DNA from: Bacilli bacterium
GTDB taxonomy: Bacteria; Bacillota_I; Bacilli_A; RF39; UBA660
NCBI GenBank assembly: GCA_028693965.1
Contig: JAQUUG010000004.1
Coordinates: 1-33,041, forward strand
DNA length: 33,041 bases
Reading direction: 5' to 3'
The notes under the pieces are model-generated. The model had not been told where the DNA came from and ran no database searches. It saw nothing but the letters and a program-made list of their open reading frames with translations. Shown here piece after piece: positions 17,607-25,648 of this stretch. The position numbers and the translations under genes were made by a program. The stretch's first letter is position 1. Every line of letters begins with the position of its first letter.

Positions 17607-18143
17607 ATGAATAAAATCAGTAAGTATTTATCTGATAATTTAAAAAAGGCTAAAGGTAGTGTTTTAGCTATTGGTTTAAATGATCAAAAACTATTAGATG
17701 ACATGGAAAAAAATAATGATATTACTTATGTGGAGTTATTAAGTACTAATATAGGTAGTGATGGCAGCAAGAAAAGTTGGTTTACTAAAAAAGTAACTAT
17801 TAAAGAGTTTAAGAAAAAATATAAAAAAAAGAAGATTAATTATATTGTTTGTGATTATCATTTAATAAAAGATCAATTAAAACACTTTATTAAAAATAGT
17901 GTTTATATTAATAAAGAGTATTTATATTTATTTGGTGATAAAGATGAGATAGATATTGATTTAATTACTAAAAGGTATAGTAGATATAATACTAGTATAG
18001 ATATTATTGAGAATAATAAAGAAGTTTTAATTGTTATTAATAATTCTAAAGCTAAAAATCATTTTTTTAAAGACATTTATTATTTAATTATTGATAGTTT
18101 ATATAATGTTTTAGATTTACTTGGCACATTTTTGGCTAACTAG
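17607..18143 (+). CDS. Uncharacterised protein co-transcribed with galE
   Basis: 178 aa, not recognised. It starts 3 nt after galE, and the only nearby terminator overlaps its own stop, so the two genes form one transcript. The sequence is Lys-rich, with no signal peptide and no clear membrane helix. The alternation of KGSVLAIGLNDQKLLDD, INYIVCDYHLIKDQL, EYLYLFGDKDEID and KEVLIVINNSKAK looks like successive beta-alpha units of a small Rossmann-like domain, as in degenerate class I methyltransferases, but the usual glycine-rich SAM loop is not convincing. Basic patches (KKYKKKKIN) might contact nucleotide or membrane phosphate. It could be a sugar-metabolism accessory factor because of galE; no function is claimed. 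Confidence 0.75.
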   Translation: MNKISKYLSDNLKKAKGSVLAIGLNDQKLLDDMEKNNDITYVELLSTNIGSDGSKKSWFTKKVTIKEFKKKYKKKKINYIVCDYHLIKDQLKHFIKNSVYINKEYLYLFGDKDEIDIDLITKRYSRYNTSIDIIENNKEVLIVINNSKAKNHFFKDIYYLIIDSLYNVLDLLGTFLAN

Positions 18144-18160
18144 GAATAGTTAGCTTTTTT
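18135..18160 (+). terminator. Terminator overlapping the stop codon of the galE-linked gene
   Basis: GCTAACTA (18135-18142), a GGAA loop and TAGTTAGC (18147-18154) followed by TTTTTT. The TAG stop (18141-18143) lies in the stem and loop, so the last ribosome would sit on the forming hairpin. Confidence 0.85.
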
Positions 18161-18169
18161 ATATGCATA

Positions 18170-18178
18170 TGATATAAT
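18170..18178 (+). promoter_or_regulatory. Extended -10 element starting a possible ~180-nt leader
   Basis: TGATATAAT follows directly after a terminator. The nearest gene start is 186 nt away at 18364. It could give that gene a long leader or make a short RNA; no strong hairpin or riboswitch is recognisable in between. Confidence 0.4.
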
Positions 18179-18284
18179 TATGGTTATTGAGTAGAAATGG
18201 TAGTGTTTATTAATTATAACTAAAATAGTAATATATCTTTTATTTTCTCAAATATTGAAAAATTTTACACAAAAAATATATTTC

Positions 18285-18315
18285 TGTCGAAAATATGAAA
18301 AATTTGTGATATACT
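18285..18315 (+). promoter_or_regulatory. Promoter for the second polysaccharide operon, with a TGTCGAA motif
   Basis: TGATATACT (18307-18315) is an extended -10 that would place the start about 45 nt before GTG 18364. The upstream TGTCGAA (18285-18291) equals the core of the Spo0A box of sporulating Bacillota and overlaps the expected -35 position. A match of seven bases can occur by chance and no Spo0A gene is in view. The leader holds an ATG-CAG-TAA mini-frame at 18336 preceded by GGAG. Confidence 0.45.
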
Positions 18316-18363
18316 AATTACACGGAGTTAATTTTATGCAGTAATTGAATGGGGTGAATTACA

Positions 18364-19050
18364 GTGGATAAAGAAATGTTATTAGTAGATGAAGTGATTA
18401 ATACTAGAACAACTTTATTAGAAAAGATTAATGTTATTTGTTACAAAGGTTTTAAGAGAATGTTTGATATCTTTTTTTCTGTCATAGGAATCATTTTTTT
18501 ACTTCCGATTACTGTTATTGTCAAAATTATAAGCATTTGTAATGGTGATTATGATTCTATTTTTTTTAAACAAGAGAGAATAGGCTTAGATGGTAAAAGT
18601 TTTAATCTTTATAAGTTTAGAAGTATGGTTCCAAATGCTGAAGATGTTCTAATAGAATTGTTAAAACAAGATTCTTATCGTGATGAGTGGGATTTAAATC
18701 AGAAATTTTCTAATGATCCAAGAATTACAAAAATAGGTCAGCTTTTAAGAAAAACATCATTGGATGAGCTTCCACAACTTATTAATATATTAAAAGGTGA
18801 TATGTCATTGATTGGTCCAAGACCACTTGTACATGGAGAACTTGATAGTCATAGTGGTAATCATAATATATATGAAAGTGTTCGCCCAGGAATTACAGGT
18901 TGGTGGGCATGTAATGGTAGATCTGATATTGACTATAGTGAAAGACTTAAGTTGGAATATTATTATATTCAAAACTGTAGTGTAGCTTTAGATATTAAAT
19001 GTATATTCAAAACTATTAGGATAGTAATTAAAAAAAAGGGTGCTAAATAA
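18364..19050 (+). CDS. Monotopic phosphoglycosyl transferase priming polysaccharide synthesis (bacterial sugar transferase)
   Basis: 228 aa. GTG 18364 has GGGGTGAA well placed upstream. One hydrophobic re-entrant helix (about residues 32-56, KRMFDIFFSVIGIIFLLP) precedes the catalytic domain: FFKQERIGLDGKSFNLYKFRSM, DPRITKIGQLLRKTSLDELPQ, LKGDMSLIGPRPL and RPGITGWWACNGRSDIDY. This is the PglC/WbaP-C/EpsL family, which transfers a sugar-1-phosphate from UDP-sugar to undecaprenyl phosphate by a covalent Asp intermediate. At 228 aa it is the short form without the WbaP-type membrane domain. It starts operon D and so should begin its repeat unit. The sugar (Gal, Glc or a modified HexNAc) is not readable. 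Confidence 0.92.
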   Translation: MDKEMLLVDEVINTRTTLLEKINVICYKGFKRMFDIFFSVIGIIFLLPITVIVKIISICNGDYDSIFFKQERIGLDGKSFNLYKFRSMVPNAEDVLIELLKQDSYRDEWDLNQKFSNDPRITKIGQLLRKTSLDELPQLINILKGDMSLIGPRPLVHGELDSHSGNHNIYESVRPGITGWWACNGRSDIDYSERLKLEYYYIQNCSVALDIKCIFKTIRIVIKKKGAK

Positions 19051-19093
19051 TATAAATATGTTTTAATTTTCTATTTAGTATGGTGGTGATAAA

Positions 19094-20224
19094 ATGGATA
19101 GTAAGCAAAAAAAAATTATTGTTGCACACGTTATTGGTAAATGGCTTGGTGGGGGAGTAGAAGCTGTTGTTATGAATTATTATAGGCATATTGACACAAA
19201 TAAAATTCAATTTGATTTTATTTGTGATGAAGATTCTACTAATATTCCTTATGATGAAATAGAAAAATTAGGAGGGCGTGTTATTATTGTTCCTCCATAT
19301 CAAAAGTTATTTAGATATCAAAAAGAATTATATAAAATATTTAAATTAAATAATTATAAAATAGTTCATTCTCATATAAACACTTTATCTGTTTTTCCAC
19401 TTAGAATAGCAAAAAAAGCGGGCATTCCTGTGCGAATAGCTCATAGTCACTCTACAACTAATAAAAAAGAGAAGAAAAAGCATTTATTGAAACAGCTATT
19501 AAAACCTTTTTCTAAGGTATATGCTACCCATTTTTTTGCATGTTCAGAACTGGCTGGTAGATGGTTATTTGGTGACAAAACTTTTGATGAAGGAAAAGTT
19601 TATATTTTAAATAACGCCATTGACGTAGAAAAATTTGCTTATAATGAAAAACTTAGAATAAAAAAAAGAAAAGAATTGGGTATTAGTGATGACACTTTAG
19701 TAATAGGTCATGTTGGTAGATTTGTAGAGCAAAAAAATCATAGATTTTTAATTGATATTTTTGATGAAATACATAAAGAAAAAAAAGATAGTTTGTTATT
19801 ACTTGTTGGGCAAGGACCTTTAGAAGAAGAAATTAAAGAAAAAGTGAAAAACTTGAGTTTAACTAATTCTGTAATGTTTTTAGGTCAAAGAGGTGATGCT
19901 CATGAATTATATCAAGCTATGGATGTGTTTTTGCTTCCTAGTTTATATGAGGGGCTTCCTGTTGTTGGAGTTGAGGCACAAGCTTCAGGATTATTATGTG
20001 TATTCTCTGATGATATGACTAAAGAGACTAAAGTATTAGATTCAACAATATTGGTTAGTTTATCAAAAGATACAAATGAATGGAATAATATTATCTTAAA
20101 GTACGTTGAAACTTTTATAAGAAGCAAAAATTATAATGAAATAACTAATAATAATTTTAATATAAAATATGAAACTAAAAATTTAGAAAAAAAATATATA
20201 GCAATTGATCATATCAATATATAG
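19094..20224 (+). CDS. GT4 family glycosyltransferase (EpsF-like)
   Basis: 376 aa, GT-B fold, preceded by GGTGGTGAT. The N-terminal domain starts IIVAHVIGKWLGGGVEAVV with a Gly-rich acceptor loop, then HSHINTLSVFPLRIAKKAG and RIAHSHSTT typical of EpsF-like enzymes. The C-terminal domain has IGHVGRFVEQKNHRFLIDIF, LLVGQGPLEEEI and the EX7E motif EGLPVVGVEAQASG that binds the nucleotide sugar. It transfers a sugar with retention of configuration at the inner membrane face, probably the first sugar after the priming enzyme encoded 44 nt upstream. A hairpin-forming repeat follows it. Donor and linkage are unknown. Confidence 0.9.
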   Translation: MDSKQKKIIVAHVIGKWLGGGVEAVVMNYYRHIDTNKIQFDFICDEDSTNIPYDEIEKLGGRVIIVPPYQKLFRYQKELYKIFKLNNYKIVHSHINTLSVFPLRIAKKAGIPVRIAHSHSTTNKKEKKKHLLKQLLKPFSKVYATHFFACSELAGRWLFGDKTFDEGKVYILNNAIDVEKFAYNEKLRIKKRKELGISDDTLVIGHVGRFVEQKNHRFLIDIFDEIHKEKKDSLLLLVGQGPLEEEIKEKVKNLSLTNSVMFLGQRGDAHELYQAMDVFLLPSLYEGLPVVGVEAQASGLLCVFSDDMTKETKVLDSTILVSLSKDTNEWNNIILKYVETFIRSKNYNEITNNNFNIKYETKNLEKKYIAIDHINI

Positions 20225-20225
20225 G

Positions 20226-20272
20226 TTATTATTAATTTATACTAAAAATATTAAAAATTATATTAATAATAG
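20226..20272 (+). repeat. Inverted repeat (possible attenuating hairpin) within operon D
   Basis: TTATTATTAAT (20226-20236) pairs with ATTAATAATAG (20262-20272), 10 Watson-Crick pairs plus one G-U, around a 25-nt A/T loop. There is no proper T run after it. It might reduce read-through or protect an mRNA end; it could also be chance in such AT-rich DNA. Confidence 0.35.
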
Positions 20273-20310
20273 TTTAAAATTACATATAAAAGGGAATTGA
20301 GGTGTTATAA

Positions 20311-20850
20311 ATGCTTTTTGAAATTATAAGTGTGTTTTGTGGAATTGTTAAAATTTTAACTTATAAATTGATTTATTTGTTTAGAATTTCATTTAAAAAA
20401 CCGCCTTTAATGAATTGCTCTTTTAGATTAGTAATTAAAAAGGGTGCTAAAGTAATTATTGGATCAAACATGAGATCTAGGGATGATATAAACATAAGAG
20501 TATATAATAGTGGAATATTGGAGATTGGAAATAATGTATTTTTTAATGATAATTGTTCAATCAATTGCCAAAAAAAAATTACCATTGGCAATGGTTGTAT
20601 TTTTGGGCAAAATGTATTGATATTTGATCATGATCACGATTACAGGAGAAATATACTTGATTTTGTTAGAAAAGAAGTTGTTATTGGAAATAATGTCTGG
20701 GTGGGAGCTAATGTAGTAATATTAAAAGGTGTGAAAATTGGTGATAACTGTGTTATAGCAGCTGGAAGCATTGTAACCAAGGATGTACAAAGCAATAATG
20801 TATTTTTTCAGGAAAGAATTGATCAATTAAAGGATTTGTCAAAATGTTAA
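20311..20850 (+). CDS. Left-handed beta-helix (hexapeptide) acyltransferase
   Basis: 179 aa with GAGGTG as ribosome site. The hydrophobic N-terminus (residues 1-26) looks like a membrane-associating helix. From about residue 45, hexapeptide repeats are visible: [77 protein letters not shown]. The DHDHDY segment holds the catalytic histidine. This is the WcaB/CapG/maltose-acetyltransferase type, most likely O- or N-acetylating a sugar of the repeat unit from acetyl-CoA. The usual GNPAK ending is replaced by [18 protein letters not shown], an unusual tail. Its stop overlaps the next gene by 7 nt. Confidence 0.88.
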   Translation: MLFEIISVFCGIVKILTYKLIYLFRISFKKPPLMNCSFRLVIKKGAKVIIGSNMRSRDDINIRVYNSGILEIGNNVFFNDNCSINCQKKITIGNGCIFGQNVLIFDHDHDYRRNILDFVRKEVVIGNNVWVGANVVILKGVKIGDNCVIAAGSIVTKDVQSNNVFFQERIDQLKDLSKC

Positions 20851-21884
20851 AATTATTTTTTATAATGAGTACTGATGACTTTTCTGGAGCTGAATCTGTT
20901 AACTTTTCTATTATTAAATCTTTGAATGACAAATATGATTTTTATTGGGTTTCAAAAAGAGGGAATATTAATGCTTTTCTAAGAAAAAATGATATTAAAT
21001 ATATTGAGATAAGAAGATTGAGTGTTAAAGAAATTAATGGTGTTATTAATAAATATAAACCTGATATTTTACATGCTACTGACTATAAGGCGAGTACAAT
21101 TTGTGCACTCTCAAAAAAAGGTAAAATACCTTTAATATCTCATTTACATAATAATTCTCCTTGGTTAAAAAAAATTCATCCATTTAGTTTTGCATTATTA
21201 TACGTGGGACTTAAAAGTGATAAAATAATAACAGTCTCTAATTCGATAGAAAAAGAGTATATATTTTCTAAATTTATTCATAAAAAAATTATAAATTTAG
21301 GAAATCCAATCGATCGTAATTCTATTATAAAACAAGTTAATAATGATGATTATAAAAAAAAGTATGATATATGTTGTGTTGGAAGATTAACAAAACAAAA
21401 AAATCCTCTGAAATTTATAGAAATTATTAAAGAAATCAGAAAAATTAAAAAAAATGTTAAAGTTGTTTGGGTTGGTAAAGGTGAATTATTGTCTGAATGC
21501 ATTAAAAAAAGGGATTATCTCGGTTTGAAAAATACAATAGATTATGTAGGTTTTAAAGATAATCCTTATAAATATATGGCAGCATCAAAAATATTTGTTT
21601 TGTGTAGTGAGTGGGAAGGCTTTGGTTTAGTTGCTTTTGAGGCTTTGTCTTTGGGATTACCTGCTGTTGTTTCAAATATTGGTGGGTTGCCTGATATAGT
21701 AGATAATTATTGTGGAAGATTATGTGATAATAATACTGATTTTATTAATGAAATTAATTTGCTGCTATCTAGTGATGAATATTATAATTTAAAAACTAAA
21801 TCGGCCATTGAAAAATCTATTATTATTGAAAATGCTGATAATTATTATTCTAGGTTAGGGGCAATATATGATGATATGATTTGA
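20844..21884 (+). CDS. GT4 family glycosyltransferase
   Basis: 346 aa, starting inside the end of the acyltransferase gene (ATGTTAA overlap), with AAAGGA 9 nt upstream. The N-terminal GT-B domain has [38 protein letters not shown] and [12 protein letters not shown]. The C-terminal domain has [50 protein letters not shown] and the EX7E motif [18 protein letters not shown]. It probably adds one sugar of the operon D repeat unit at the cytoplasmic face. No membrane helix is evident. The donor is not predictable. Confidence 0.9.
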   Translation: MLKLFFIMSTDDFSGAESVNFSIIKSLNDKYDFYWVSKRGNINAFLRKNDIKYIEIRRLSVKEINGVINKYKPDILHATDYKASTICALSKKGKIPLISHLHNNSPWLKKIHPFSFALLYVGLKSDKIITVSNSIEKEYIFSKFIHKKIINLGNPIDRNSIIKQVNNDDYKKKYDICCVGRLTKQKNPLKFIEIIKEIRKIKKNVKVVWVGKGELLSECIKKRDYLGLKNTIDYVGFKDNPYKYMAASKIFVLCSEWEGFGLVAFEALSLGLPAVVSNIGGLPDIVDNYCGRLCDNNTDFINEINLLLSSDEYYNLKTKSAIEKSIIIENADNYYSRLGAIYDDMI

Positions 21885-21904
21885 AATAAGGAGTGGAAAA
21901 ACAA

Positions 21905-22978
21905 ATGACAAAAAAGTTAAACATATTATTAATATTTTTAATTGTCTTATATAAAAATATAATGTATTGGCCAATGATTACAAATGGATTTTTATATATG
22001 TTAATTATTATTATGGGAATAGTCACATTTTTTGCTTGTTCAAAAAAAACACTTCAAAAGAAACATTTAATATTTATAATTACTCTATCCGTGTTATTAG
22101 CTGTTGCTGTTTTTCATTCGGAAAGTGCAAATTTATTATTTCCTATTTTAATATTATTTTCATTCTATAATGAAAAAGATTCGTACAAGCAAATTGCAAA
22201 AAATTATTTTTACTCACTGTTAATTTGCTTTTTATTGACAATATTTTTAAATAAAATAGGTATTTTACCAAGTTATAATATTACAAGATATAATATCATC
22301 AGATATAGTTTGGGATATATTCATCCTAATTTTGTATTTTTATATTTCTTTTTTATTTGTATAAGCGGATATTATGCATTTGATAATCAAAAATTATTTG
22401 TACTAATAACACTGCCTTTTGCTATCTTATTTTATAATTTTTCATTGTCAAGGACTGGTATTGCATGCTATTATATTTTAATATTTTTAATATTTATATA
22501 TAAAAATAATAATTATCATTTACTCAATAAAATATCAAAGTATTTATTTTACATATTAACTATATTAACAATAATTTTTGTAATGTTATATAATCAAAAC
22601 ATTTTTGTTCAATTAGATTTTTTGCTTAGTGGTAGATTGGCTAATTGGTCTTATTTCATAAAGAATGGTTTATTATCTAGTCCGATAGGAAAAATTCATT
22701 TTTCCTCAACCACTTACACAATTGATAATTTTTTTCTAGTTTTATTTTATGACTATGGATATGTTGGATATGTCATATATTCAATTTTAAATTTCATATC
22801 AATTAAAAAAAATGAGGCTGATAAAAAATTTTTGATTTGTATGGTTTCTTTTTTAATATATGGTTTATGCGATTCTAATACAATTGTCACCAGTATAAAT
22901 TTCTTATTGCCATTGCAATTAATTATTATTTTTAATAAGAATAATAAGAGTGGAGATGATTTGATTGAAGAAAGTTAA
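21905..22978 (+). CDS. wzy: Wzy-type polysaccharide polymerase
   Basis: 357 aa. The track's GTG 21893 overlaps the AAGGAG ribosome site, so ATG 21905 is the likely start. About 10-11 membrane helices with a larger loop near residues 230-270. The patterns SLSRTGIACYYI, LLSGRLANWSYFIKNG and IDNFFLVLFYDYGYVGYV are typical of streptococcal-type Wzy/oligosaccharide repeat-unit polymerases. It should join flipped repeat units on the outer face into polymer. Unlike the region A polymerase it carries no extra glycosyltransferase domain. Its last codons overlap the next gene by 14 nt. Wzy proteins are poorly conserved, so the call rests on topology, motif style and context. Confidence 0.82.
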   Translation: MTKKLNILLIFLIVLYKNIMYWPMITNGFLYMLIIIMGIVTFFACSKKTLQKKHLIFIITLSVLLAVAVFHSESANLLFPILILFSFYNEKDSYKQIAKNYFYSLLICFLLTIFLNKIGILPSYNITRYNIIRYSLGYIHPNFVFLYFFFICISGYYAFDNQKLFVLITLPFAILFYNFSLSRTGIACYYILIFLIFIYKNNNYHLLNKISKYLFYILTILTIIFVMLYNQNIFVQLDFLLSGRLANWSYFIKNGLLSSPIGKIHFSSTTYTIDNFFLVLFYDYGYVGYVIYSILNFISIKKNEADKKFLICMVSFLIYGLCDSNTIVTSINFLLPLQLIIIFNKNNKSGDDLIEES

Positions 22979-24095
22979 CATTTTATTAATTGGATTCTCT
23001 GATAATCTTGGAGGAATTGAAACATATTTAATAAACTTATATAGACTAATAAATAAAGATAAATTTAATGTAAAATTTTTAGTTTTTAAAGATACCAAAT
23101 ATATTTTTTATGATGAGATAAAGAAAGATTTAATTTATATTACATCTCGAAAAAAAAATTTTTATAATTTTATAAAAGATTTAAAAAATCTATATTTGTT
23201 ATATGATTTTGATATAATACATTGTAATTTAATGTCTTTTAGTTTTTTTGAACCTATTATTTATGGATTGAAGTATAGTAAGGCAACATTAATTTTACAT
23301 TCTCATGTTGCTGGAAAAATAAAAAATCCATTTAAAACATCAATAATATCAAATTATGGTAAATTAAAAATTCTTAATAATAAATATAAAGGTAGATATG
23401 TTTTTTTTGGCTGTTCTCAAGACGCAATTGATGATTTATTTGGAAGTTATTATAGAGATAATAATTGTGATTATTATGTTGTGAATAATGGAATAGAGAT
23501 AGATAAATTTTTATATTCTAGTTTGAAACGGGAAAAAATAAGAAATGAGTTAAAACTGTCTAAGAACGATTTTTTAATTGGGCATGTAGGACGATTTACA
23601 TATGCAAAAAATCATAAAAAAATCATTTCAATTTTTAATCTTTTACTTAAAGAAAATGATAATTTTAAATTGCTCTTAATTGGTGATGGAGAATTAAAGA
23701 AAGAAATTAATTTACAAATATTAAAATATGGCATTGCTGATAAAGTAATTATATTATCTAATATTAATAATGTATATGATTATATGTCTGCAATGGATTT
23801 ATTTTTATTCCCATCAATATTTGAAGGATTTGGTATTGCAGTAGTTGAAGCACAGGTATCAGGATTAAAGTGTTTAATATCTAATTGTATACCGAAGGAA
23901 ATTGAAATTTCAAGTAAAATAGTAAGATGTGATAATTCGAGTGATGATAATACTTGGATTAGAGAAATAATTAAAGTTAAAAATTCTAACAGAAATAGTA
24001 GAACAATTAATAAAACAGTATTTAAAAAATTTGAATCTTCAATAAGTGTTTCAATAATTGAAGATATATATAAGAAAATAAAATTTAGAAATTAA
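22965..24095 (+). CDS. GT4 family glycosyltransferase
   Basis: 376 aa from TTG 22965, with GGAG at 22952-22955 correctly spaced and no nearby ATG. Gene overlap with wzy is 14 nt. GT-B features: VNILLIGFSDNLGGIETYLINL, FDIIHCNLMSFSFFEPIIYG and LILHSHVAG in the N-domain. The C-domain has IGHVGRFTYAKNHKKIISIF, LLLIGDGELKKEI and the EX7E motif EGFGIAVVEAQVSG. Similar in layout to the GT4 enzyme at 19094, so probably a paralogue. It is the last gene before a 440-bp non-coding gap, so this part of the operon probably ends here. The sugar transferred is unknown. Confidence 0.9.
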   Translation: MKKVNILLIGFSDNLGGIETYLINLYRLINKDKFNVKFLVFKDTKYIFYDEIKKDLIYITSRKKNFYNFIKDLKNLYLLYDFDIIHCNLMSFSFFEPIIYGLKYSKATLILHSHVAGKIKNPFKTSIISNYGKLKILNNKYKGRYVFFGCSQDAIDDLFGSYYRDNNCDYYVVNNGIEIDKFLYSSLKREKIRNELKLSKNDFLIGHVGRFTYAKNHKKIISIFNLLLKENDNFKLLLIGDGELKKEINLQILKYGIADKVIILSNINNVYDYMSAMDLFLFPSIFEGFGIAVVEAQVSGLKCLISNCIPKEIEISSKIVRCDNSSDDNTWIREIIKVKNSNRNSRTINKTVFKKFESSISVSIIEDIYKKIKFRN

Positions 24096-24432
24096 CTTTC
24101 AAATATTAAGCACTTTTAAATTAAAAATTATAAAACAGATATTTTTAAAAAATTGCTACACTGTTAGGATCCCATTTTATTATTTTTAAAAAAACAAATT
24201 TTCTATAATAATTCCATCTGTCTCATTATAAATAAGCAAATAGAGCTTATATTTTAACATATATATTATGAATAATTAGTTCATTAATTAATTTTCTACA
24301 TAATGTTCTATTTTGTAATTCTGCTGAATATATAAAATATTTAAATGTTAACTAATTAATCAATGATTAAAATAAAAAATTGACGTTTTTATCATTTCAA
24401 AACAATCTAAACTGTAAATTTATAGAAACAAA

Positions 24433-24462
24433 TTGACAGAGCGTGAGTTGTTATATTATAAC
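24433..24462 (+). promoter_or_regulatory. Promoter for the pyruvyl transferase-flippase-MenD-like-SDR unit
   Basis: A perfect TTGACA (24433-24438), an 18-bp spacer and TATAAC (24457-24462). The expected start is near 24469, giving a leader of about 67 nt. This is the best -35 in the window. Confidence 0.7.
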
Positions 24463-24484
24463 TAATAAAAATATAATAGAAAGG

Positions 24485-24519
24485 AATCAATCTGCTGCGT
24501 TAATCACTTAAGATTGGTT
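24485..24519 (+). promoter_or_regulatory. Leader hairpin upstream of the second pyruvyl transferase gene
   Basis: AATCAATCT (24485-24493) pairs with AGATTGGTT (24511-24519) over 9 positions with one G-U pair and a 17-nt loop. An AAAGGA purine run ends at its 5' foot, and ATG 24536 lies 16 nt past its 3' foot with no Shine-Dalgarno sequence of its own. Folding would bring AAAGGA much nearer to the ATG in space. Confidence 0.4.
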
Positions 24520-24535
24520 ATATATTAAATTATTT

Positions 24536-25648
24536 ATGAAAAAAATTGAAATAGTTACTTTTCATTTAGCTAATAATTATGGAGCAGTGCTGCAAGCTTA
24601 TGCCCTACAATCAATATTAGATAAAAAGTATAATGCTGAAATATTAAATTATGATAATAAATTTATTTCAAATAATTATAAAGTATTTAAATCAATAAAT
24701 GTTAATCCAATAAAAACAATATACCATTTTGCTAATGATATAATTAATTATAAAAAAGAAAGTACAAAGGTTAAATTATTTAATGAATTTAGAAAAAATA
24801 AGTTTAAATTATCTCCTTATTTTGATAATTATAATAATGCAATAATTCCAATAGCTGATGTATATATTGTAGGTAGTGATCAAGTATGGAATCCATTTTT
24901 AACAAATGGTATAGATAAAGTTTATTTATTGAATTGTATTTCTGGCTCAAAGAAAATATCATATGCTGCAAGTAGTGGCAATTTAGAATATATCAAAAAT
25001 AATAAAGAAGAATTTTTTGATAAACTAAAATCTTTTGATTTCATTTCTGTTCGAGAAGAAAAATTAAAGAGATATATCATTGAAAATGGTGTTGAACCTG
25101 TGGATGTTGTTTTAGATCCAACTCTGTTGCTAACAAAAAATATGTGGATTAATTTTTTAGATAAAGAGAGGATAGAAAAAGAAAAATATATATTTGTTTA
25201 TAGTGTAAATAATTCAAACAAATTGTTTATCAATTTTGTAAATAAATTTGCCAATGAAAAAAAAATAAAAATTGTATATTTTGACAAACATGATTTGAAT
25301 AATAATTACAAATGTGATAAAAAATCATATTATTCAACGGGACCAAAAGAATTTGTAAATCTTTTATATTATTCTGATTATGTTATTACTACAAGTTTCC
25401 ATGGTACTGCTTTAGCATGTATTTTTAATAAGAACTTTTATGTTGTATTATCAACATTTCAAGACAGATTAACAACTATTCTAAATACTTTAAAATTAAA
25501 TAATCGGATTATTACAAATATGTCTGAATATGAATGTGCTATTAATGATAATATTGATTGGCAAAAAGTTAATTTATTATTGGATATAGCAAGAAACAAA
25601 TCATTAAATTGGTTATACAATTCGATAGAAAGTGGTAAAAATGAGTAG
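24536..25648 (+). CDS. Polysaccharide pyruvyl transferase family protein
   Basis: 370 aa, full length. It opens MKKIEIVTFHLANNYGAVLQ, the family's N-terminal signature, so ATG 24536 is right even though no ribosome site precedes it; an in-frame TAA at 24509 rules out an upstream start. Further motifs: IVGSDQVWNP, KISYAASSGN, VVLDPTLLL and TTSFHGTALACIFNKNFYVV with the catalytic-region histidine. It probably adds a pyruvate ketal to a repeat-unit sugar from PEP, giving the polymer negative charge. It is a second, diverged member beside the truncated one at base 1. Its stop overlaps the flippase start by 8 nt (ATGAGTAG), the same arrangement as at 464-471. Confidence 0.88.
   Translation: MKKIEIVTFHLANNYGAVLQAYALQSILDKKYNAEILNYDNKFISNNYKVFKSINVNPIKTIYHFANDIINYKKESTKVKLFNEFRKNKFKLSPYFDNYNNAIIPIADVYIVGSDQVWNPFLTNGIDKVYLLNCISGSKKISYAASSGNLEYIKNNKEEFFDKLKSFDFISVREEKLKRYIIENGVEPVDVVLDPTLLLTKNMWINFLDKERIEKEKYIFVYSVNNSNKLFINFVNKFANEKKIKIVYFDKHDLNNNYKCDKKSYYSTGPKEFVNLLYYSDYVITTSFHGTALACIFNKNFYVVLSTFQDRLTTILNTLKLNNRIITNMSEYECAINDNIDWQKVNLLLDIARNKSLNWLYNSIESGKNE

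Larger units (their letters stand above)
24096..24535 (+). other. 440-bp AT-rich non-coding gap between the two halves of operon D
   Basis: No reading frame of useful length, RNA gene or transposon end is visible. It contains a short hairpin ATAAGC...GCTTAT (24232-24250), a perfect 7-1-7 palindrome TTAATCAATGATTAA (24356-24370) that could be an operator, then the promoter and leader hairpin listed separately. The isolated GTTAGGATCCCA near 24163-24174 is unusually GC-rich for this stretch and could be a remnant of something lost, but I cannot identify it. Confidence 0.5.

Noticed and set aside
18179-18363. Riboswitch or JUMPstart/ops-like element in the operon D leader
   Set aside because: No GGCGGTAG ops sequence and no conserved aptamer core could be recognised.
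24096-24535. A remnant gene, insertion sequence or sRNA in the 440-bp gap
   Set aside because: No frame, terminal repeat pair, target duplication or strong terminator was visible; only short hairpins expected in AT-rich DNA.
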